From the NCBI GenBank assembly GCA_033063855.1, contig CP093831.1, positions 27,032,001 through 27,096,000 of the forward strand: a stretch of 64,000 bases of DNA. The letters are read 5' to 3'. A model generated the notes under the pieces. It ran no database searches and was not told the DNA's origin. It saw only the letters and a program-made list of their open reading frames with translations. Shown one piece after another: positions 44,616-57,200 of this stretch (position 1 is the stretch's first letter; the number at the start of each line of letters is the position of its first letter). The position numbers were made by a program, and so were the translations under genes. The stretch is from Smittia aterrima. Its lineage: Eukaryota; Arthropoda; Insecta; Diptera; Chironomidae.

Positions 44616-46223
44616 ATGACCGAAAATAACAAGTCATCGCAGAAATTAAACGAAGAACCTGAGAAGAAAATCATCAAATTATTTGAATTGCCCACGGCAA
44701 ACTTGGATCCTTTGGTTCACTTCTCTCGTTTTCTTGGCATTCCGGAGACGATTCTCAATCATTTAAGTTGCAAAGATTTGTTACTGATTTCTGAGGTCAG
44801 CCCAAATTGGTACAACTGCATCGCTTCGTCGAAAGATCTAATGGAGAAGATAAAAGTTGTTTTTAATGGCAGACGTGAGCTGCAAACGGAAGATTACGAT
44901 TTAATGAAAAATAGCTCAAGAAAATATCAGAACATTGAAGTCGCTCGACGGTTCCGCAACGAATGTCAGGATAGAGCAATGGGAATAAGCCAAACTTTTC
45001 TAAGAGACTACTACTGCGTTAGCTCTCCAGAACTTGATTTCTTTCTTAGTAAAGACTGGAAAAGCGTTTCAATCAAGACCACATATTTTAAAAGAAAAAT
45101 CGATTTGTGGAAATTTCTGTCGTCCATCGAATCATCAGTTGAAAGCTTTTCTGTTAACAATGGACCCGATAAAGAATTCGATTCATTTGATGACGAATCA
45201 TCTTCAAACTTTGAATCTTTCAAAGTTTTAAATTTTATAAAGCTAAAACATTTGAAAATGAAATTTACTGAATCTGGCTTGATGGGGGAAACTTACGTCA
45301 AGTTTTTGAAAAAATCTGTTGCAATTGAAAAGTTTGACTTTTACAATTATTGGGGAATTGACATTGACAGTGCCTTAACAGAATTGCTCGAAAACTTTGT
45401 TAAAATAATAAATCTGAGGCTTAGCACACATCAAAGCAAAATGTTCGAAGATGAATCTTGGAAACGATTTAAATTTAAGCTCAAAAGTCTGACGATGCAT
45501 TTCAGTAGAGCAGATGAAATCAGCAACAATTTTCGGAGATTCCTGGAATCTCAAAGTGATCATCTCGAAGAGTTGTCGATTATCGTTTACGACGACAAAG
45601 AAACATTCACTTTGATCATGAACATGCCGAGGCTTGAGAGACTAATCCTTTCGACTTATGTTAATTTCCCCACGGACGAGATTCCAAATGTAATATCAAC
45701 ATCGATCAGTCATCTGAAGTTGGAGTATCTGTATGAACCCGACAGTTTTAAATTTTTGCTCATGTCAATGCCGAACATTAGAAGCCTTTGCTTCTATTTT
45801 TATCCTGACATAATCAATAACAGATGTCTTATTGGCTTAGTTTTCAACATATCCATAAGACAAAAGGATAAAGTTTTATTCAATATGATCATGAGAATGC
45901 AGAAACTTGAGATTCTAGAACTCAAGAATTTTAATGTTTTGTCGTCGGACGAAATTTCAATTGAAATTTCTTTGTCGATCACTCATCTCAAGTTGACATT
46001 TGTGGTTAACGCTGTTAGCCTTGAATATTTACTGAACTCAATGCCAAACGTTAAAAGTCTGTACATCAACGTAATTGATAAAGAAATCTTTCAAGTTTTA
46101 CTGGAAATTGATAGAGAATATGAAGAATTGAAAGTTGTCTGCTTGAATGATATCGAGGAAGAAGATTTAAAGATATTCTTGATTGACGAGAATGATAAAT
46201 GTGTTGTCAAGAGCTTTGATTAA
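44616..46223 (+). CDS. F-box/LRR-like protein 5 (mosaic)
   Basis: Single coding exon, 535 aa. The leader and first residues (MTENNKSSQK, and the UTR stretch ending GCTCAACAATG) match copy 3, whereas from HFSRFLGIPETIL onward it follows copies 1 and 2, including the long-type tail (IDKEIFQVLLEIDRE). LRR blocks have the same order as copy 1. This head/body mix points to recombination or gene conversion within the array. Predicted SCF substrate adaptor. Confidence 0.8.
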   Translation: MTENNKSSQKLNEEPEKKIIKLFELPTANLDPLVHFSRFLGIPETILNHLSCKDLLLISEVSPNWYNCIASSKDLMEKIKVVFNGRRELQTEDYDLMKNSSRKYQNIEVARRFRNECQDRAMGISQTFLRDYYCVSSPELDFFLSKDWKSVSIKTTYFKRKIDLWKFLSSIESSVESFSVNNGPDKEFDSFDDESSSNFESFKVLNFIKLKHLKMKFTESGLMGETYVKFLKKSVAIEKFDFYNYWGIDIDSALTELLENFVKIINLRLSTHQSKMFEDESWKRFKFKLKSLTMHFSRADEISNNFRRFLESQSDHLEELSIIVYDDKETFTLIMNMPRLERLILSTYVNFPTDEIPNVISTSISHLKLEYLYEPDSFKFLLMSMPNIRSLCFYFYPDIINNRCLIGLVFNISIRQKDKVLFNMIMRMQKLEILELKNFNVLSSDEISIEISLSITHLKLTFVVNAVSLEYLLNSMPNVKSLYINVIDKEIFQVLLEIDREYEELKVVCLNDIEEEDLKIFLIDENDKCVVKSFD

Positions 46224-46350
46224 TCTTTTTTGAAGAAATAAAGTTTTTAATAATATTTATAAAATAAATAAATTTGATCTCTTCTCTTAGTCTTATCATG
46301 AAATTTGGAGCCGTTATTAATTTAAATTCTTCTTTGCCATTATTTCCGCC

Positions 46351-46395
46351 GAAAATCCCTAAACTCGACTGCAGCGCCAAAAAAACTGAAGTGAG
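46351..46395 (+). repeat. 45-bp direct repeat, right copy
   Basis: Second copy of the 34324-34368 sequence, one mismatch (T for G at 46370). It lies 75 bp before the zinc-finger start codon. Confidence 0.8.
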
Positions 46396-46470
46396 CAGTT
46401 TGTGTTTTGCTCAGTTGCTCAGTTAGCTTTCTTCAATTTCAATTTTCAATTTCCAAACAAACGCATTAAA

Positions 46471-48278
46471 ATGCTGGATAAACTAAAAACTTGTCGCTGC
46501 TGCTTATCAGAGTTTAAAAGCGTCGACGAGCTATACGAATTCAGTTCAGAAGTTTCAGTGGATAGCGTTGATTTGAAGGATCCACAGAATTTTGTTAAGA
46601 TCAGCGAAGCCTTTAATCGACTAACTGGAGTTGAAGTCGCGATTGAATCAGAAGACACTTCAAAGATTTGTTCACAATGTTTAGCTGAGTTGAAACAGTG
46701 CTACATCTTTCAGAAAAAGATTTGGGACAACGAAAAAGCTTACAGCAGCATAATTACTAAAGAGGAAGAAGGTGAGTCAAATATCGAACAACAAACAAAA
46801 TTATTTTATTAATTTCCCTTTTAAATAGATTACCAATTAGATGAGAATAACTACGAGTATGTCGAGGAAGAGTATGTTGATGTACCACTAGATGATGAAG
46901 ACACAAACGACGGGTTTGAAACAGTTGAAGAGGATCAGGAATCGAAGACTAGCATTCTCCAAACTGGAGAAGGTTCCAGTATCCAAACAAGCTTTGCTTG
47001 CGAGGTCTGTCCTAAAGTCTTTGGTAAGTTCTCATCTCAATTCATTGACTTTGTTTATTGACAACAAAATTCGATTTCGTTTTAGCTCGCAAAGAAAACT
47101 ATCGAAAGCATTATCGCATAGCGCATTTGACTTCTAATATCGAGGAAACAATTGATGAAGATGAAAAGATTTCTGAGACTTCTCTACTCCAATGCGAGCA
47201 ATGCGGAAAGATAAGCGTTTCTCAAAAAGAGCATGAAGCTCACGAGATGGAACACAACAGTGAAGATCGATACAAATGCAAGAAATGTGATGCAAAGTTC
47301 TCGTCAAAAGATGAAGCTCGCAATCATTTGAAAACCGCACATTCGAATGACGATAAGTCTCTCGTTTGTGAGCACTGCTCGAAAACATTCAAGAATCGAT
47401 ATCAGCTGGTGATTCATAACAGATCTCATACAGGCGAGAAGCCTTTTGAATGTCCAGTCTGCAATCGTTGCTTCTCAATGTCATCGAATCTACAGAAACA
47501 TTTGGTAAATATTTTTAAATGAAGAAGTTAATCTAAAAGCTAACAAATTAAATTTTAGGACACGCACAACAGTGACAAACCTCATCACTGTCAAGTCTGC
47601 GATCAATCCTTCAAAACTCAGCGTTCACTAAAGTTCCACACAGTCTGCTATCACCAACCAGAAGACAAAGTTAAATGCTCGCAGTGTGACAAGAGTTTTG
47701 TTAACAAAAGCTACTTAAAGATGCACATGCTTTATCACACAGGTGCGAAGAGTCATGATCGAAGATTGAGAGAAGTTTTAAGTCAACATTTGTTTCGTTT
47801 TCAGGTGAAAAGAATTACACTTGCGTACTTTGTAACAGCAAATACTACAAGACATCTCATCTTAAGCGACATGTTCAGAATGTTCACGTAAGACAAATAA
47901 TTCTTCGATTAGAAAGAAGATTTTAATTTCGTTTTTCCACAGTTCAAACTTCGCCTTATGAAATGTGAATTCTGCACCAGCGACTTCGTGCGAAAGGAAA
48001 CGTACAAGGCTCACATCACAAGTCAACACAAACGCCATCTAAACGACGAAGAATACGAAGACGTGTTAAGTCGAATAAAGAAGTTCCAGCCGCCAAGTCT
48101 CAACATCGACGACTACATCCTTGAGAAGCAAAATAATAAAAAATATGAAATCACCGAAGAAGGAGACGAAGCTGTAATGGAAGTGATCGAGGAGACTCGC
48201 GAGATGGATGAAATGGTTGGAATGGAGACTGACACCGAGTACTACGAAGAGAATGAACTTTACGAAGATGAGCAGTAA
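46471..48278 (+). CDS. ZAD-C2H2 zinc-finger protein
   Basis: Six exons: 46471-46771, 46829-47023, 47086-47504, 47559-47742, 47805-47887, 47943-48278; 505 aa. The N-terminal ZAD domain has its four Cys (CRCC at the start, CSQC near residue 70). An acidic linker follows, then about eight to nine C2H2 or C2H2-like fingers with one clean HTGEKPFEC linker. The first fingers are degenerate, for example CEVC...H-x4-H across an intron. The C-terminus is very acidic (Glu/Asp/Tyr). ZAD proteins are an insect-expanded class of DNA-binding factors that dimerize through ZAD; many act in chromatin or oogenesis. No one-to-one orthologue is assigned. Confidence 0.9.
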
Positions 48279-48748
48279 ACAAGAAAAAGATTTATTTGTT
48301 GAGAGTTAAGTCCGTTGATTGGTTTCATCTATTTTTGCATCATTAAATAAATTTTCGACTAAACAAGTAAAAGCTTTTTTCTTTTAACTTAAATTATTGT
48401 TTCTTTTCCGTTTTATGCTGTGACTTAAGGAACTAAATACAACAATTAGAATAATTAACTAAAAATTGTTTCTTTTACATTTTTTTTGATTAAAAAATAA
48501 TTTATTAGACGAAGAAACCTCGAAGAACTGACAGAAACTTGTTCCAAGTCTTTCAAATAATTTTTATTTAGCTCAGCTAACAGAAATCTTATTAAAATTA
48601 CAAAAAATTATTTTTTTTTCGATTAAAAAGGGTTCAGTGTGATATAAAAGAATCTTTTCCGGGTTTGTTAAAAATTTTTCCTTCCGATTGAGTTTTGTTA
48701 ATTTAAATTAATTTAATTTAGAGTTTCAGAGAGAAACAAATTTTTGTC
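48279..48748. other. spacer between zinc-finger and Raw-like genes
   Basis: AT-rich converging 3' ends; AATAAA near 48345. No gene supported. Confidence 0.5.
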
Positions 48749-51700
48749 TCATACGGAACATCGAGGCTTTGCAAACTTGACTTTCTCAATAGCGCAGTCG
48801 AGCGCCTCCTTAATCTCACTGAAAACGGGTATGTTCTGACGTTTGGCTAGATCTGACAAATAAGTTCGACCACGATTGTAGTCTTTGATGGCTGATGGCG
48901 TCATCTGTAAATTAATGTGATTAGCGTTTTAATTTAAACTAAAATTAGTTTGGTTCTCACCTCATCATGACCAATCTTGCAACTCTCAGGCAACATTTGA
49001 ACGCAAAGCACGACATTGTAGCCGAGACCAATGTAATGCGCTGCCAAGGTCATTGGCGCGAGGGATCTCGTTTCATTTGTGATGACGAAGAGCAGCACTC
49101 GACTCGAGTCGAGGAGTCTCGGATTATACATCAAAGGTCCATCGTTTTCATCAGATTCTTGTACAACCGTAAAGCCAGCATCGACTGTCGTGTTCTTCGT
49201 TTTCTTTAACTGTTTAAGCGTCAGATTCTCGTGAAGTGCCGGCAGATAGAAACTGATCGATTTCTCTTTGAGATAAGGAATAGCGACATCTCGTCGCCAT
49301 TTCGTTCTGAGCATGCAACTGCCTCCAAGATAAATATCACGAGCTTCGTACTGCTTTCTCTCATCGAAGGCGGAAGGCATGGAATCGTCCTCTAAAGAGC
49401 TGCCAGTACTGAAGACCGAGTCATTCGAATCGCTGTCGAGGTCATCATCGTCGTCGGTCGTTGTCTTTGTTGTGCCACTTCCAATATCTGTTTTGTGGAC
49501 ATGAAGGGACATTTTAGTGTGCAATGAACTGGAGCTATTTATATTCAACAATTTTCCGAGTAATTCATTGGGTTGGGGCGAAGACGTACCAGAGTCACGG
49601 CTACTGTCGCTACGCGGCCCATTCGACATTATCACAACTGACGTGCGATCGACATCAACTGTTGTCGTGACGGCTGTCGATCCATCGACTGTGAAGCTTC
49701 GATTGAGAATGTGACGTTGTTGAAGGCAAACATTGACAACAGCAGCTCCGTCCTCTGATGACTGCGAACATTGTTTGATGTATTGATTCAGCATCATTTC
49801 TGTTGAATTAAAATGAGATTAGAATGAGTGACAAGATAAGAATTTTCTTTATTAACTTACCAGGAGCATTTGTTAGGAAAATTGGAGGCGGAGGAAGATT
49901 TGTTCCCTTGATTGGCGAGACACAACAATTGTCTTCAATCTCTTGCTGAAGCACCGAGAGATAAGACGAAATTACACAAAACTCTTCGTAGTTAATGTTT
50001 GTCGAATCCCATATCGTTTCAGTTGTAGATTCACCGGAAGATGAGCTTGAAGGCGACGACTCGTGTCTGTTGCTTAACACGTCACGCACTAAGCTCAAAA
50101 TGCGTTTCAAGTTGTCAATAGAGATGAGGTCTTTGCGGTAGCCAAGAGTTGAGAGCACTTGACGACATTGTGTCATTGTTAAACCAGCTTCATTGTTTAT
50201 AACGCGATCGTACGATCGACGGACGGAGCTTGATTTGAAATAATTTTTTCAATGAGAATAAAATTAAAAGTGAAAATGATTATGAGAACTTACATTAACC
50301 TTGAGCCAACAGATTGAGGAAGATCACATGGTCCCTCGCCAGCGATAATTCCTTTGATCTTTTGTAGGCCTGTGAGTATATTGTCAAGTACGGGTAGCCC
50401 TCGACGTGTCACCAACTGCTTCAGTAGTTTCTGATTCCGAGAGAGATCGAGGAATTCTCTACAGAAACAAACAAAATTTAATTAATCCGCTTTAAGGTTC
50501 AAATTATTTGTCTTACTCTTCTGAGATTGATTCATTGAGAATCTTCTGGTTGCGTTTGTATGGATGGAGAACGAGAATAAGGGGCTTTTGGTTTTGTCCA
50601 GCAATGTGTGCCGCCTCGATTGCGCCTGCGGAAGCTCGCGTCTCTGAGTCCATGACGAAGAAGAGTACGCGAGCTTTTTCCTTAGCACGATGCTCGAGGG
50701 CTATGAGATCAGGCGTCCATTGTGAAACTTGCTAAATTATCAATTTGAAAACATTCAGAATGCGAAGGTTAAGAAAATGTTTGATAATCTTACAGGATTA
50801 TAAAATGAAATGCCAAGTTTTTTCAGCTCAGGCATGGCGACGTCAGCTCGCCAAGTCGTGGGATTACACGATCCACCAAGAAATACTTCCGGAGCTTCTA
50901 ATACCAACTCCTCGGCTTTCGGACTCTCATTCGCGGTTTGTGTGTCAAGGACGAGTTGCTTCTTGATTCGAAGGGAGCTTTTAGGCGATAGCGAGGTAAT
51001 TTGGAATGGCTGATGACCATTTTGTGTGGTTCTGGAACTGGAGAGTCAAGTTTCTCGATTAGATTCTAAACAAACTTCAATCGAACTCACCTAAGTTTAC
51101 GAAAATCTGCTGCCAAGATCGAGAATTCACCGAATGACAACCCACTGCAGAATCGGATGTTTGATGAATACAATTTGGCATTGCGAAGCATGTCATTAAC
51201 TGCAAGAAATGAGAGCAAAGAAAAAATTATAAATAAAATCGTAGAAGGTGTCGGAGTGCTCTAGCCATGCAAATGAACTCAAAAGTCTTGATTGCTGCAA
51301 TTAATTCTCCTTTTTTTATGAATGAAAATCGCGATGAAGTGAAGAAAGAGATCTCACAAAATATCCACACGAAGAGAACTTTGAGCAACATTCCGAACAA
51401 TTTTTCTGTCAAACAAAATGCAAAATGCAAAGCGAACTTCCGCACAGAGTAAAAGTTATTTCTCGTAATTGAATTTAAGTTGATTCATTGAAACTGAATG
51501 CGACTAACTGAGTTGTCCAGCGAATTCCTTCTAAACTAGTCTCGTGAGAAGGTTTCAAAAGCTGAAACAGCTGTTCGAGTTCATTCGCCACAACTTTACA
51601 CAACCACAAAACATTTTTGCTGATAAGAAAACAATTTTGTGGTTTAAGCTAATTCTAATTCTGTTGAGTCATACTTTGCTCTTTTGATGGGTTGAGGTTG

Positions 51701-54283
51701 ATTTGATGAAAGAGATCCTGGACGAGTCCGTCGGGTACGAGGCCAAGTTTAGACGACGTGTTCCATACTGCAGATGCCTCCCTATAAAGAAATAAACGAA
51801 GAGAATCGTAATTAATCAAATGACTCAGACATAATCGAATAGATAAATGTTAATTAAATCAAAACAAATAAATCTTTGAAGTTTGCTTTCGACTTTTTGT
51901 GAAGTGAATAAATTGAATTGACCGTGCGAATGAAATCTTTAATTTTCAATTGCGCATTTGAATAACTTTCATAATTAATCAACTTAGACGAGTTTCAATG
52001 ACTTTCTGCTGTTTTTTTTTCGCCTTCACAAGCCACGAGCGAAAGCTTTCACTTCCAAAACAAAAACATCAAACGCAAGAACGCGTGGGCGTCGTCAGCA
52101 TTTAAATTTTAAAGGAAGAGAGTTTCGAAACAAAAGCATTTTCGCAGTTTCAAGTTCGTTGGAGATACGCAACAACCTTCACAGCTTATTTCGCATTTTC
52201 ATCCAATAAACTTATCCGACCTTACCCAAATCATTCCGCAAATCTGACATCATTCACTCGATAAAAATACATTTTTCTTTTGCGCTCGCCTCGCTCTTGT
52301 CATGATTTATCACAAATTTGTGGTCAATAACTTTGCGAGTTGCAACTTAGCGATCGATGATGTCATGTCTCGAATGCAATCGCTTTGATCTCGAATAAGT
52401 TTTCAACCCTATCTCGATTATTTCTCGAACTTCGCAAAGCAAGCGAGCAATTAAAAATCTTCTAATAAATAAATTATTTTTGTAGCATGAGCTTGTCGGT
52501 TTGGTCACATGCGGATAGCTCGAGAGGGAATGATTTCATTCGTAGACAATCGTGGCTAACGGTGAATTGTTTTATTCGTGGATTCGTCATTTGACCGTTT
52601 AATTCTTCTTCTTCAATTAGGACGGTTAATCCTGTTGTTTACAATTAACGGCCTGAGATCAACAAAATTATTTATAGCGAAAGTCATCCTCAAACTCAAA
52701 TTGGAAGTTCTGCGGATTTTCTTTTGAATTCCAAGGAAACTCGAGCAGTAAAGAGATTAGCGATGTTTTTTTTGTTCTTCGCCAGGTGATGAGGAGGAAC
52801 AGCCAATTCAAAGCTCGTAAAATATTCTGATGGGAATATAAACAAATGCCGCTTTGAGCTCCGTTCTTTCCTCAAACAACTCAAATGTGTACTCGTAATT
52901 TCTTCTCGTGTTTTGTTGCTCGAAAGAGAGCCGCGATGATCTCATGCAACTAAGAATAAATCGCGCGAAAAAAACAGACGAGAGAGAGAGGAGAAGAAAA
53001 AAAAAGAAATAAACGTAAAAGCGTTCGGTTATTGAGAGCTCGAACATCGACACAGCAGACAACGACGAATTGCCTTCGTGATTGTGTTAATTTATCGTTT
53101 GTGGCTTCTTTTGTTGAGTCCTACTCGCGATTTACTATTTCCTCTTATCTCTTTTGTCTTCTCATGCTGCGCCCAGTTTGCTGCAGCTCTGCAGAGGAAA
53201 TGCATATTTGCTGAGTTCTTAAGCGACCGTTGACTTTACTCTCGAAGTCACGAGAGTCGTCGAGACACGAAGCGAAAGTCTTCCGATCGACAATAAATCT
53301 AAGGCGCAACTTGTCGATGAAGCCAGATCAAGCAAGAAAATAGTTAAACACTTTATCATGAAGCTTTTATGTTTACATCGTTTTAACAGCCGTAAATTGC
53401 TCTAGACAACCCAGAACAGCAAAGCTTACCTTAAAGCGTTTAACGGCAATTAACGAATGTTTATCATTTGCACTTTAAAAGATTCATGTTGCAGCAGTTA
53501 ATTATTAGCAATTGCGATTACTTAGCTCACAGACATTTCGCTGTTTCCTGGAAGAGAAATCTTCCTCGTTATCGAAAAGGTCATAGGCTTGGCGTGAACT
53601 AATTGAGCTTGATAACTTTAAGACATTTCATTTACAACTCAACGACAAAGCATTTTTTTTTCTCTTTCGCAATGACATCATCGCGAGATCAAACCAAACG
53701 AAGTTTGTAATGCGGTTGAAACGAAGAATGATTGATCGTTTACCAAGAAAAAAAAAACTTAAATGAGATTCGTGTAAGCAAACGTTATTCTATTCAAGTG
53801 TCATGAGATGATGAGAGCTTAATTGGATACGATCAAAACGACGAGAAACTTGTCAATCGATTCTCCTTAAAAAATCTTTGTTTACCACGAAAATGAGGAC
53901 ATCAGTCAATTAATTGGACTAACAGCCTCGCATCACATCATAAAAGAGTCTTTAAACACAAAAGAGCCCACGGTGAGCTCACCGTATCGGGCGAGAGAGC
54001 TTTCTTGAGGCCAGCTTTGCGGTGATATTTACAGAATGGAATTTGCAAGCTCATCGTGGGCAGCACTGGAATTCGAATTCGTTGCCTGATAATTTATTCA
54101 CGTTTTAATCCATTTGACTTCGCAGTTCTGGTCTGTGTAGCGTAAAACAAAGTCGATGATACTGAAATTGGGTATTACACACAATGAGTTAAGCTTCTTC
54201 TTGAAAGCTTTACGATTCGATCGATCAGATATGGAGATCGACGACGAGAGGGGTGTTGACGGGAGCTCAATGTCATTAGGCAT
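48749..54283 (-). CDS. raw: Raw-like protein with two deoxyribosyltransferase-like domains
   Basis: Nine coding exons, minus strand: 54102-54283, 51675-51781, 51091-51199, 50794-51037, 50517-50731, 50294-50458, 49861-50228, 48961-49799, 48749-48904. Phases agree throughout (795 codons). Two segments resemble nucleoside 2-deoxyribosyltransferase folds: EVFLGGSCNPTTWRADVAMP to VLFFVMDSETRAS, and DIYLGGSCMLRTKWRRDVAI to VLLFVITNETRS. A Ser/Asp-rich stretch separates them. The layout recalls Drosophila Raw, a negative regulator of JNK signalling in dorsal closure, but this is from memory. The first exon is the weakest link: it is joined across a 2.3-kb intron on phase and composition (KKKLNSLCVIPNF). 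The exon ending 51037 could instead end at 51031, using an alternative in-frame acceptor. Catalytic activity is doubtful. Confidence 0.72.
51782..54101. other. first coding intron of the Raw-like gene (2.3 kb)
   Basis: AT-rich with purine-rich tracts (AGAGAGAG near 52980) and a 16-bp perfect palindrome (53970-53985). Short open frames at 52696-53214 show no family features. Likely regulatory. Confidence 0.5.
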
Positions 54284-57200
54284 CGCTCAACATTTAAACT
54301 CAACTCTGTAGGCTGAGAGATCTCGACCAGTTGGGGGTGTCCATGATTAAAGCGGTCTGACTTAATCTGGGGGAACCAGTTCACTAATTTCTTAATTGAT
54401 CAAGTTTTTAAATGAAAAGCGAAGCGAACAAGCAAGAGATTGAATTATGCACGCAACATGACATCATGACGATGATGATGCCAGCTTGTCAAAGTCTTTT
54501 TTTTTTTGAGTGAAGCTCATCGCTTGATGTGTAATTACTCGCACGATCGGCAAAACGCTTGAAATGATGCAAGAGCCTCGCGGGGTGAAGAGAATTTGCG
54601 ACTGTCATGCTCGTTCCATCCCATTACGACGTCTTACAAAAGCGAAGCCCACACAAGAACTTACTTCGCTCTCTGTGTGACACTACACCTTTTGTTAATG
54701 ATTAACTTCGAATTATGCAGAAGAGAAGAGTCAGCAAACAAAGACTAGAATTGATTCATTGCCTCGAGACATCACCGAAAGGTGGAACCAATCGTGCAGT
54801 CTAAAATCGTCGATTCGATCAGAAGAAGCTCTTAATCGCGTCATAATTGGTTGCGCAAACATCTTCTCAATGATTAATGTTGAGAAGTCTTAAACTTAAA
54901 TGAATTAACGGAAATTGACTTAATTTATGATTGAGTGATGACTTCAGTGACCGTTAAAGTCCTTAAACTCAACTGATTCAAAGGTCGCGACGATAAATTA
55001 TCTCTCCGAGTTGAGAGCAAACAAGTCAAGCGTCAAAACAAAGCTGGGATTGTGCCATGTGGCGAACACAATGATAAGAGAGCAATTAACTATGTCAACA
55101 GCTAAACGTTTTCATTTTTATTTAGTTTAGTGTTCCAGGCTCCAAGTCATCGGCGGGAACACAAATTAAGTTTCTACGCATATTTTACAACGCCGAGAGA
55201 GAGAGAGACTACGCACAAAAAACGACTCTCAAACACGACAAAGAATTTGCTCGCGATGTGTCCATATGCGCATTGTGTTATTTATATTTTTGGATTAGTG
55301 ACATTATCGTTCTCGTGATGGAGAACATTTTTTTTTCTTTACCGGCGACCCAAGAGGTTACCTACACCAAAAAAAATTTGTTGTTTCCTATTTTCGGATA
55401 TTTTCTTTTAGGAAGTAGAGCAACGACGCGGGGAGAAATTAGCGTGCTAGAAACTTTAGTTTTGGAGCGTGACTTCACTCCATTGGAAGTGAGAGAGAGG
55501 GACAAATGACATCACCTTTTCTCTCTATAAAATCGACTCGCGAGGATTTTGCAATTTAAATGACGAGTGAGTGACTTTCAAGTGGACTTGAAAGAGAAGA
55601 AGTCATCGCTTGCGACATTAAACTATTTTGCCTGGAGCCCGGTTTTGCATCGAAGCTTATCGTGTTTAACTTAATGACTTTATAATTCTTCAGTGGATTA
55701 AATCAAAAAGATCACGTCACCGCCGTTGTCTGAAAGTTTGTTGTTTTTTTTTTGTTTACGAATCGAATGATTTATTTTCGTATCTAAAGCTTTGAGCAAA
55801 AAAAAAAGAGTTTGCAATTTTTAAATCGTTTTAGACAAAAATCGGTTTTGCCCTAAGGCAAACTCATGACGTCATGTGGCTCTCGTTGTGCTTCTTCTTT
55901 CTTGATTAACCGTAGTTTCTCCCGCCGAGTGTGGAGGCGATAAGGCTTCGAGAGTCTCGCTTCACAAAAGAGCGTTCGTTATCGAAGTAATTCTCGCGAA
56001 ACGCATCGAAGCATAATTCAACGGAATTCTGGTTCTCGTTCCCACTTCGACTAAGCCAACGACATAATCCTATAACACTTATCGAATCAGAAAAGCCTTT
56101 TACGATGTTACAAGCCGAATAAAAACAAATAAAAACGAAATAAACGAGAAGCGACGGCGGAGAGAGCGCGGGGCGAATGACATCATATTTATTTTTGTTA
56201 ATGAATTTCGAACACAGAAACTTTTAACCTCGGCTGCTTTTATTTTTCCTTCACATTTTATTTTATTTTTTTGCAATGTCGACAATCGAAATTTGTTGCT
56301 CACGAGATGGGCGAAAGGTTTGAGAAAGAATTGAAAACAGAAATTGAAGAATTATTAGAAAATATTTCGTTTTATTGATTCATCGTCGTGAGTAAAACTT
56401 CGACGCGCTTCTGTTTCGCTAGCTTTTTCGATGGCAAGAGCAGAACAATCAAATACGAAATCGCTTCAAGTGCTTGTAGTAATGAGCGGCGATTTAAAAT
56501 GCTTTGTATTTCTCTTCATTGTTGCAGATCGCGGCAGTCGAATGTCAAAACAGAACAGATCGGCTTTTATCCGCTGCTCCCTCCTCTCGCTCGACTCGCA
56601 TCACTTTACAAATTTGTTTCGATGTTTACACACCGTGAATTTGCATTGACAAAACATCTTTACGACGCGAGGAAGCAGCAGAGGCGCTAAATTTTCAGCG
56701 ACAAACATGTTTACTGTCGATTGTAATCATTTCATTGAAAAGTTTGACCTAATTTGGGTGAAGGAGTACACGATAAAGCGAGAGGTCGTTAAAAACTTTA
56801 CTGCGATCGTGGTCTTTCCTTTTTAAGCTTCTTGACAAGGACGAGGACTTCTTTCGCTACTAAATCTCTCTTCAATGCGAATCAAGCTCGTTCACGGCTG
56901 AATGCCATAACAATCGAAATCTACTCACATCAAGCAAAAACGCTTTTCTTTTAAACATCCAACGCGACTCACTGCGCAACCGATACTGCAGAATTCCTTG
57001 AAGGAACGAGACAAAGTGAAGCCGCTGTCAATTAAAAGTGACTTCAACGCAAAAATCTTTCGTGCAACTGATGACTGTTGTCGTTGAAAGACAAAGCGAT
57101 TTAATTGTTGAAGTAAATTTCCTAGAAACTATGACGAAGCTTTCAGACTTAGACGAAGACAGTCAAACTAATTTCCGGTAATTTTCTGTTTCCAACTCAA

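Noticed and set aside
52696..53214. Short frames in the Raw-like first intron
   Set aside because: Overlapping on both strands, purine-rich composition, no conserved features.
56388..56690. 100-codon open frame in the gene-poor region
   Set aside because: No domain, signal peptide or paralogue; a frame of this length can arise by chance in 9 kb.
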